In this document: positions 58,701 through 64,000 of the stretch, in pieces
How the letters are laid out: each line of letters opens with the position of its first letter
Position numbering within the stretch: position 1 is the stretch's first letter
Origin: Synechococcus sp. CBW1004
GTDB lineage: Bacteria > Cyanobacteriota > Cyanobacteriia > PCC-6307 > Cyanobiaceae
Direction: 5' to 3'
DNA: 64,000 nt
Assembly (NCBI RefSeq): GCF_015840715.1
Contig: NZ_CP060397.1
Location: 2,624,686 to 2,688,685 of the forward strand
Notes under the pieces: model-generated
What the model was told of the DNA's origin: nothing
The model's database searches: none
The model's input: only the letters and a program-made list of their open reading frames with translations
Translations under genes and position numbers: made by a program

Positions 58701-59242
58701 GCCCCACCTCCATCGCAGGGGTCATCGAGCTCCGCAATCCCGGCTTCGAAGACAGCCGCGGTGCCTTCCAGCGTCTGTTTGATGCTGCGGAGTGGTGCGA
58801 CTGCTGGGGCGATCGGCCCGTGGGGCAGGTGAATCATTCCCGCACCACCACCGTGGGTGCCCTGCGGGGGCTGCATCTGCAGTTGCCGCCTGCTGCGGAG
58901 TCCAAGCTGGTGCGCTGCATCCGCGGCCGCGTCTTTGACGTGGCGGTGGATCTGCGTGCCGGATCCACCAGCCTGGGTCAATGGCATGGCATTGAGCTTA
59001 GTCCAGGCGGAGCCAATGCCCTTCTCATCCCGGAGGGATGCGCCCATGGCTTCCAGGTGCTGGAGGCGCCGGCCGAACTGATCTATGTGCACTCGGGTCC
59101 CTACGCGCCCGCTCATGAGTGGGCGGCCCGCTGGGACGACCCCCGTCTTGCCATAGCCTGGCCTCTGCCGGTGGCGCAGCTTTCCGCTCGCGACGCGGCT
59201 CACCCCCTGCTCCCGGACGATTTCGCCGGTCTGCCGTTCTGA
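58691..59242 (+). CDS. rfbC: Sugar-nucleotide 3- or 3,5-epimerase (RfbC-like)
   Basis: A cupin-fold epimerase acting on a 4-keto-6-deoxy sugar nucleotide. The 183 residues contain FEDSRGAFQRLF, NHSRTTTVGALRGLHLQ with His62 as the likely base, GRVFDVAVDLR and LIPEGCAHGFQVL, all standard RmlC motifs. In this operon the substrate should be the CDP-linked ketosugar made by RfbG rather than dTDP-linked. Whether it epimerises C3, C5 or both cannot be read. It overlaps rfbG by 10 bp and the next gene by one base (TGATG). Confidence 0.9.
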   Translation: MQLSPTSIAGVIELRNPGFEDSRGAFQRLFDAAEWCDCWGDRPVGQVNHSRTTTVGALRGLHLQLPPAAESKLVRCIRGRVFDVAVDLRAGSTSLGQWHGIELSPGGANALLIPEGCAHGFQVLEAPAELIYVHSGPYAPAHEWAARWDDPRLAIAWPLPVAQLSARDAAHPLLPDDFAGLPF

Positions 59243-60489
59243 TGCACTGCCGCCACTGCGCCACCCCCCTGCGGCATTCCGTGATCGACCTGGGCTTCGC
59301 GCCGCCCTCCAATGCCTATCTCGCGGCGGATGGTCTGAATCGGCCGGAGATCACCTATCCCCTGCGGGTTCTGGTCTGCGATCAGTGCTGGCTCGTGCAG
59401 ACCGATGACGTCACCGATGCAGACGCGCTGTTTACCCACGATTACGCCTATTTCTCCAGCACCTCCTCCAGCTGGGTGGCCCATGCTCGCGCCTACTGCG
59501 AGGCGGTGATTCCCCGCCTGGGGCTCGATTCGAGCAGCCTGGTGATCGAGGTGGCCAGCAACGATGGCTATCTGCTCCAGCACATGCAGGCCGCGGCCAT
59601 TCCCTGCCTGGGCATTGAACCCACCGCCAGCACCGCTGCGGCCGCAGAGGCTTTGGGGATCCCTGTGCTGCGTGAGTTCTTCGGCGAAGCCCTGGCGCGG
59701 CGTCTGGTGACGGAGGGGCACCAGGCGGATCTGATTCTGGGTAACAACGTCTATGCCCATGTCCCTGACATCAATGATTTCACCCGTGGTTTGGCGGCGG
59801 TGCTCAAGCCAGGCGGCACGATCACACTGGAGTTTCCCCATCTGCTGCAGCTGATTGAGCACGGCCAGTTCGACACGATCTATCACGAGCATTTCTCCTA
59901 TCTGTCTCTGCTGGCCGTCCAGCGCATTTTTGCGGCAGCGGGCCTGCGCCTCTTTGCGGTGGAGGAGCTCTCCACCCATGGGGGCAGCCTCAGGATCTAT
60001 GGCGCCCACGCCGACGATCCCCGCCCGACCGAGGGTTCCGTGTCCGCGCTACTGGAGCGTGAACGTCAGGCTGGGCTGGATCAGCTCAGCACCTACCGCG
60101 ATTTCCAGCAGCGCGCCGAGGCGACCAAACACGGCCTTCTACGCTTTCTGCTCGACGAACGGGCCGCCGGCCGGCGGGTGGTGGCCTACGGCGCTGCCGC
60201 CAAGGGCAACACCCTCCTCAATTACGCCGGGGTGGGGTCTGATCTGCTGGCACGGGTGGCTGATGGGGCTGCCGCCAAGCAGAACCACTGGATGCCTGGC
60301 AATCACATTCCGATCGTGGCGCCCGAGCAGCTCTGGGCTGACGCAGCACCGGACACCGTGCTGATCCTGCCCTGGAATCTGGCTGCAGAACTGGTGCCGC
60401 TGATCCGCGACCTGCACCGTCGGCTCGCTCCCGATGCACCCCAACCGCGGATCGTCACGGCTGTCCCCGAACTGAAGGAGCACGGCTGA
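59242..60489 (+). CDS. Sugar-nucleotide C-methyltransferase (TylC3/NovU-like)
   Basis: A three-part SAM-dependent enzyme of 415 residues. It has an N-terminal zinc-binding domain with CRHC (3-6) and CDQC, a SAM domain with VIEVASNDGYLLQHMQ (the E-x-G-type loop), LGNNVYAHVPDINDF and a YHEHFSYLS catalytic segment with the usual Tyr/His/Glu. A C-terminal domain carries AYGAAAKGNTLLNY. This architecture adds a methyl group to C3 of 4-keto-6-deoxy sugars, giving branched sugars. ATG 59242 is fixed by the zinc site and the TGATG overlap with rfbC; the frame stays open upstream. Confidence 0.92.
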   Translation: MHCRHCATPLRHSVIDLGFAPPSNAYLAADGLNRPEITYPLRVLVCDQCWLVQTDDVTDADALFTHDYAYFSSTSSSWVAHARAYCEAVIPRLGLDSSSLVIEVASNDGYLLQHMQAAAIPCLGIEPTASTAAAAEALGIPVLREFFGEALARRLVTEGHQADLILGNNVYAHVPDINDFTRGLAAVLKPGGTITLEFPHLLQLIEHGQFDTIYHEHFSYLSLLAVQRIFAAAGLRLFAVEELSTHGGSLRIYGAHADDPRPTEGSVSALLERERQAGLDQLSTYRDFQQRAEATKHGLLRFLLDERAAGRRVVAYGAAAKGNTLLNYAGVGSDLLARVADGAAAKQNHWMPGNHIPIVAPEQLWADAAPDTVLILPWNLAAELVPLIRDLHRRLAPDAPQPRIVTAVPELKEHG

Positions 60490-60492
60490 GCG

Positions 60493-61362
60493 ATGCGCTC
60501 CCTGCCACCGGCCACGGTGATTGGCGCCAGTGGTTATGTCGGCCGCGCTCTGGTCGAGGCGCTCCATCGCCGAGGCCGCACCGTGCTGGCTCCTGGCCGC
60601 GGTCAGGAGGCCGAGCTGCGCGAGGCAGCCGAGGTCGGCGATCTCTTCTACTGCGCCGGATTGACCGCTGATTACGCCCGTCAGCCGGCGGCCACCGCCG
60701 AAGCGCATCTGGGTCTGCTGTCCCGGCTCCTGGAGTGGCTGCGGCCGCGGCGGGTGGTCTACCTCTCCTCCACCCGTCTTTTCGACAGCCGGCCCGGTGA
60801 GCCTGTCAGCGACAGCACCCCGCTGCTGCTTGATCCGCTCAATCCACGCCATCTCTATGACCTCACCAAAGCCGCGGGTGAGTCACTGTGTCTGGCCATG
60901 GCTGGAGAGCGTGCGCGCATCGCCCGACTGTCCTGTATCTGGAGCGGGGAGGACGATGCCCCAGGCTTTCTGCCCGGCCTGCTGCGCCAGCTGCTGGCGC
61001 AGCAGGCCAACGGAGACGGTCCACGCCGCCTCGTGATTCCCAGTCATCCCGACCTGGCACGTCATTACATGCACCGCCAGGATCTGGTGGAGGCCTTGCT
61101 CGCCCTCGCTGAGCGCGACGAGCATCCGCCGATCACCAGCCTGACCTCCGAGCCTGAGGCCGTCACGAATGCTGCGTTGGCGGCCTGTCTGGAAAGGCTC
61201 TTTGCCGCCAAGCTCCGTTTTGCCCCGCCTCCGTCAACACCAGTTCTTCTTCCTGTGCCCCCGCGGTTGGATCTCAGCCACCAGATGCAGCTCCCGATCA
61301 GGCCGCCTCAACCACTGTTGCATCATCTGAAGGCCCTGTTCTCCACTCCTCACCATTCATGA
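60493..61362 (+). CDS. SDR-family sugar-nucleotide reductase/epimerase
   Basis: A 289-residue NAD(P)-binding enzyme with the loop GASGYVG (11-17), DLFYCAGLTADYAR, VVYLSSTRLFD with the Ser/Thr site, and YDLTKAAGE giving the Tyr-x3-Lys pair. Its place after the C-methyltransferase suggests it reduces the 4-keto group of the branched sugar; this is inferred from context. The C-terminal third is poorly conserved and proline-rich. It ends overlapping the acyltransferase start as ATGA. Confidence 0.85.
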   Translation: MRSLPPATVIGASGYVGRALVEALHRRGRTVLAPGRGQEAELREAAEVGDLFYCAGLTADYARQPAATAEAHLGLLSRLLEWLRPRRVVYLSSTRLFDSRPGEPVSDSTPLLLDPLNPRHLYDLTKAAGESLCLAMAGERARIARLSCIWSGEDDAPGFLPGLLRQLLAQQANGDGPRRLVIPSHPDLARHYMHRQDLVEALLALAERDEHPPITSLTSEPEAVTNAALAACLERLFAAKLRFAPPPSTPVLLPVPPRLDLSHQMQLPIRPPQPLLHHLKALFSTPHHS

Positions 61363-62015
61363 CAACGCCCGGGCTTCAGAGCAGTCTTGATCGCCATGAG
61401 CTGGGCCGCTATGTGCTGGCGCAGCTGAACAGCTTTTTCCCGGATGGGCGCTCTGCCGCAGCCTTGTTGCCTGTTGTGCCCGAAGCCCTGGAGAGGCTGC
61501 TGCCTTCATTGCTTGCCGTCAGGCTCTGGACGCCCGGTCGATTTGATCATCTGCATTCCAGTCAGTACTGCATGTTTCTGTATTGGCTGGCTCGTTGCCT
61601 CTGGCTACGTGAGGGCGAGAGGACGGTATGCAATAAGCTGTTTGGTCTCAACAAAGCTCTTAACGGCATCGATCTCTTCTACGAGATAGTCATGCCCGAC
61701 GTCTTTTTTATTGGGCACTCTGTCGGCATCGTCCTTGCGAAGGCAAGCTATGGGAGTCACCTGGTTCTCTATCAGAACTGTACGGTCGGCAAGAATCACG
61801 GGCGCGCCCCTCAAATCGGTGCTGGTGTTATTCTTTATCCCCATTCGGCTGTACTTGGCGGCGCATTGATCGGTGAACGATGCGTGATTGCTCAGGGTGC
61901 CAGTGTGATCGATCGAACTGTTCCAGCCTATTCCATTGTGTTCCGATCCGCGGGGGCCGATCCTCAGCTGCGCCCCAGCCGACGGCCCTATCTGGAGGAG
62001 TATTTCCGTCTTTGA
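61359..62015 (+). CDS. Hexapeptide-repeat acyltransferase (serine acetyltransferase-like)
   Basis: A 218-residue protein with an alpha-helical N-terminal half and a left-handed beta-helix C-terminal half. The latter contains IGHSVGIVLAKASYGSHLVLYQNCTVG, IGAGVILYPHSAVLGGALIG and CVIAQGASVIDRTVP. The layout is that of CysE-like transferases, but in a sugar operon it more likely acetylates a sugar. The catalytic His candidate is in GHSVGIVL. It is the last gene of the sugar operon and stops 15 bp before the IS5-like element. Confidence 0.8.
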   Translation: MTTPGLQSSLDRHELGRYVLAQLNSFFPDGRSAAALLPVVPEALERLLPSLLAVRLWTPGRFDHLHSSQYCMFLYWLARCLWLREGERTVCNKLFGLNKALNGIDLFYEIVMPDVFFIGHSVGIVLAKASYGSHLVLYQNCTVGKNHGRAPQIGAGVILYPHSAVLGGALIGERCVIAQGASVIDRTVPAYSIVFRSAGADPQLRPSRRPYLEEYFRL

Positions 62016-62030
62016 CAGTGGACCCAGGTA

Positions 62031-63792
62031 GGGACTCCTGAAAAAGCCAGATCGACTGCAGCGCAGCTGGTTTCAGCGGTCGAGGCTCGCTAAACTGGCC
62101 TTGCAAGGGGCAATCGATGATTGCTGCAACTGTTCAACCCAGTAGATGTACCGGAAACACCATAACGGGCAGCTTTCAATCGAGGCGTTCCATCTCCCTT
62201 TTGGCGGAACATTGGACCCGGACAACCGCTGGGTGATCTTCTCCTCTCTGATGCCATGGGAAGAGCTGGAAGAAACGTATGCCCCTCAGTTCAGCCCCAC
62301 GACTGGTGCCCCCGCGAAGTCTGTGAGATTGGCATTTGGTGCGCTGTTCATTAAGCAGCGCCTTGGCTTGAGCGATGAGGAAACCGTCGAGCAGATCCGA
62401 GAAAATGCATACATGCAGTATTTTTTGGGTTTTGCCGGCTACACCAGTAAATCACCATTCGACCCGTCGATGATGGTGCATTTCCGCAAGCGTTTCTCAG
62501 AGGATGACCTCAAGCGGATCAACGAACTGATTGCAGAACGCGGTAAGGCCATGGTGATCGAGGCTGTGTCGTCACGGCAAGATGACGACCACCCCGACGA
62601 TCCAAGTGTTGATGCTGGAACCCAGATCTCCATTGACGATTTCGTGAAGCCAGCAGATTGGCCCGAGGACAAGAACTGGGGAACATTGACCATCGATGCC
62701 TCTTGCACGCCAGCCGACATCACCTATCCCACTGATCTGAAGCTACTCAATGAGGCGAGGGAGTCAACCGAACGAATCATTGATGATCTGCGCAGTCAGC
62801 ACCCAGATCTGCGTAAGCATAAGCCTCGATATGATCGAGGCAGGGCGCGTGCTGCTTTCCTCAATGTCGCCAAGCAGAAAAAGCCACGTCGTCGCAAAAC
62901 AAAAGCCGCAATACGCCGCCAGCTCGACTACCTGCAGCGCAATCTTGATGCCATCGATGCCCTGATCGCCTCTGGCGCAAGCCTTTCGGGTCTCAAGACG
63001 CATTGGTGGAAGAAGCTTCTCGTGATCAGTGAGCTGCACCGACAGCAGACGATCTTGCTGTACTCCAAGACACGCAGCATGCCCGACCGCATCGTCAACT
63101 TGATTCAGCGACATGTTCGCCCCATTGCTCGTGGCAAAGCAAGAGCCGCTTTTGAGTTTGGTGCCAAAATTAGTGTTTCCGTGCGCAATGGCTTTGCCTT
63201 CCTTCACAGGATCAGCTGGGATCCGTACAATGAGTCCGAAGACTTGATTTCACAAGCCAAGAAGTACAAGCGAGAGCATGGCTGCTACCCTGAGCGCATC
63301 TGCGCCGATCGCATCTACATCAACACTAAGAATCGAAACTTCTGTACGAGGAACAATATCCGACTATCTGGCAAACGACTTGGGAGGCCACCGAAGGATC
63401 CAGGAGTCAACGCTGTGCACAAGCAGCAGCTCAGCGCTGACCAGCGCAAGCGAAACGAGGTTGAGGGTGTCTTTGGTTCAGGGAAGCGCAAGTATTCACT
63501 TCAGTTGATCATGGCTCGCCTGCCTCAGGGTGCAGAAACGACGATCTCGATGGCATTCCTGGTGATGTGTGCCGAGAAGATCCTGAGGCTCCTCCGCCTC
63601 TTTTTTGTCGCGATTTATTCCTGGTTTTTGTGCGTTACAACGTCTTGGCTGGCTCTTGGTGGCGCCAAGAAGCATTTGCCAGTTTGAGGCAGCCGAATCG
63701 CCGGTTGCTGTAAAGCCGCGGATTCGAGCTGCCATCACCCCTGTTCGTCGGCTTGCCCCAGTGAGGCACGCGAGTCGTTTTTCAGGAGTCCC
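62031..63792 (+). mobile_element. IS5-like insertion sequence
   Basis: A 1762-bp element bounded by perfect 15-bp inverted repeats, GGGACTCCTGAAAAA at 62031-62045 and its complement at 63778-63792. It encodes one DDE transposase. The flanks CAGGTA and CAGTTA are similar but not identical, so no clean target duplication is proved. It sits between the end of the sugar operon and another gene and breaks neither visibly. Confidence 0.88.
62146..63687 (+). CDS. DDE transposase of the IS5-like element
   Basis: A 513-residue transposase with a DUF772-type N-terminal domain (SVRLAFGALFIKQRLGLSDEE and FDPSMMVHFRKRF) and a DDE core: Asp184 in LTIDASCTP, Asp388 in ICADRIYINTK and Glu440 in RNEVEGVFGSGKRKY. 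A basic KKPRRRKTK linker lies at about 245-253. The three catalytic acids and both element ends are intact, so it may be functional. The group within IS5 or ISNCY is not assigned. Confidence 0.93.
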   Translation: MYRKHHNGQLSIEAFHLPFGGTLDPDNRWVIFSSLMPWEELEETYAPQFSPTTGAPAKSVRLAFGALFIKQRLGLSDEETVEQIRENAYMQYFLGFAGYTSKSPFDPSMMVHFRKRFSEDDLKRINELIAERGKAMVIEAVSSRQDDDHPDDPSVDAGTQISIDDFVKPADWPEDKNWGTLTIDASCTPADITYPTDLKLLNEARESTERIIDDLRSQHPDLRKHKPRYDRGRARAAFLNVAKQKKPRRRKTKAAIRRQLDYLQRNLDAIDALIASGASLSGLKTHWWKKLLVISELHRQQTILLYSKTRSMPDRIVNLIQRHVRPIARGKARAAFEFGAKISVSVRNGFAFLHRISWDPYNESEDLISQAKKYKREHGCYPERICADRIYINTKNRNFCTRNNIRLSGKRLGRPPKDPGVNAVHKQQLSADQRKRNEVEGVFGSGKRKYSLQLIMARLPQGAETTISMAFLVMCAEKILRLLRLFFVAIYSWFLCVTTSWLALGGAKKHLPV

Positions 63793-63828
63793 CAGTTAGA
63801 GTGTTGAACAACTCTGCCTGTTGTGAGC

Positions 63829-64000
63829 ATGTCGGCGCGTGGTTTTGCTTCGCAGTCTCCGACGCCCCCGCCTCGAGCGCTGCAGGGGCAGAAGCCTGGT
63901 CGCCAGGTTCAGTTTGAGCAGTTACTGGCCGCCGATCAGCTGCAACCTGCCGCTGATCTGGCTGTTGATTTAATGAGCACTGATCCAACCACCAGGCTCA
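63829..64000 (+). CDS. Partial unrecognised protein, N-terminus only
   Basis: An ATG at 63829 opens a frame with no stop to the window end (57 codons). It begins MSARGFASQSPTPPPRALQG and continues through VQFEQLLAADQLQPAADLAV, a helix-like stretch that could be the first turn of a TPR-type protein. No function can be given. It lies 36 bp after the IS5-like end, so its promoter may be inside or displaced by the element. Confidence 0.5.
   Translation, partial: MSARGFASQSPTPPPRALQGQKPGRQVQFEQLLAADQLQPAADLAVDLMSTDPTTRL

Noticed and set aside
62025-63798. Target-site duplication for the IS5-like element
   Set aside because: Flanks CAGGTA and CAGTTA differ at one of six positions and abut the ends unevenly, so I do not claim a duplication.

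Overview
The window looks like a GC-rich chromosome segment from a picocyanobacterium of the Synechococcus/Cyanobium type. The evidence is PsbZ (photosystem II), a Tic20-like protein, a DUF3134-like protein, CobH, a two-part ACT-repeat aspartate kinase, and a dense housekeeping gene set. The assignment comes from gene content and composition only; no database was searched.

Region 1 (1-28140) is ordinary core genome: dnaK (5' end only), aroE, a Tic20-like gene, rpsF, argG, mraY, purT, an LCP-family ligase, a DUF1400-type hydrolase, uvrA, recN, lysC, holA, a VapBC-like pair, cobH, a class V aminotransferase, mutS, psbZ and ribH. Several strong hairpin terminators are visible. A short ammonium-transporter remnant lies just upstream of uvrA. 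CobH carries an in-frame insertion of about 43 residues, and MutS has a long low-complexity N-terminal extension.

Region 2 (28380-44028) is a cell-surface module. It holds an undecaprenyl-phosphate-type sugar transferase, tRNA-Gly(GCC), a GNAT enzyme, and a type I secretion set on the minus strand: a PpiC-like foldase, an HlyB/HetC-like ABC exporter with a fused cyclic-nucleotide-binding domain and a degenerate C39 domain, and an HlyD adaptor. Five glycosyltransferases follow, one with two GT4 domains in 1096 residues and one ending in a regular coiled coil.

Region 3 (44492-56676) is one giant RTX-type surface protein gene cut in two by an IS66-family element. The element has an 8-bp target duplication (AAGGTTCT at 51207-51214 and 52928-52935), and removing it plus one duplication copy restores a single open frame of 3487 residues. 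The N-terminal part has DUF4214-like segments, then six near-identical repeats of about 106 residues, then RTX blocks. The C-terminal part is almost wholly RTX nonapeptides and carries the native C-terminus, where a type I secretion signal would lie. In this assembly the N-terminal product has therefore lost its probable export signal.

Region 4 (56728-62015) is a tightly overlapping operon for a CDP-linked deoxysugar: rfbF, rfbG, an rfbC-like epimerase, a sugar C-methyltransferase, an SDR reductase/epimerase and a hexapeptide acyltransferase. A C-methyl-branched 6-deoxyhexose is the likely product. An IS5-like element with 15-bp inverted repeats follows, then the start of an unrecognised gene that runs off the window.

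Reading the parts together (inference): glycosyltransferases and the branched-sugar operon would decorate the cell surface or the giant RTX protein, and the type I exporter would secrete that protein. The IS66 insertion would have knocked out the secreted protein in this strain.
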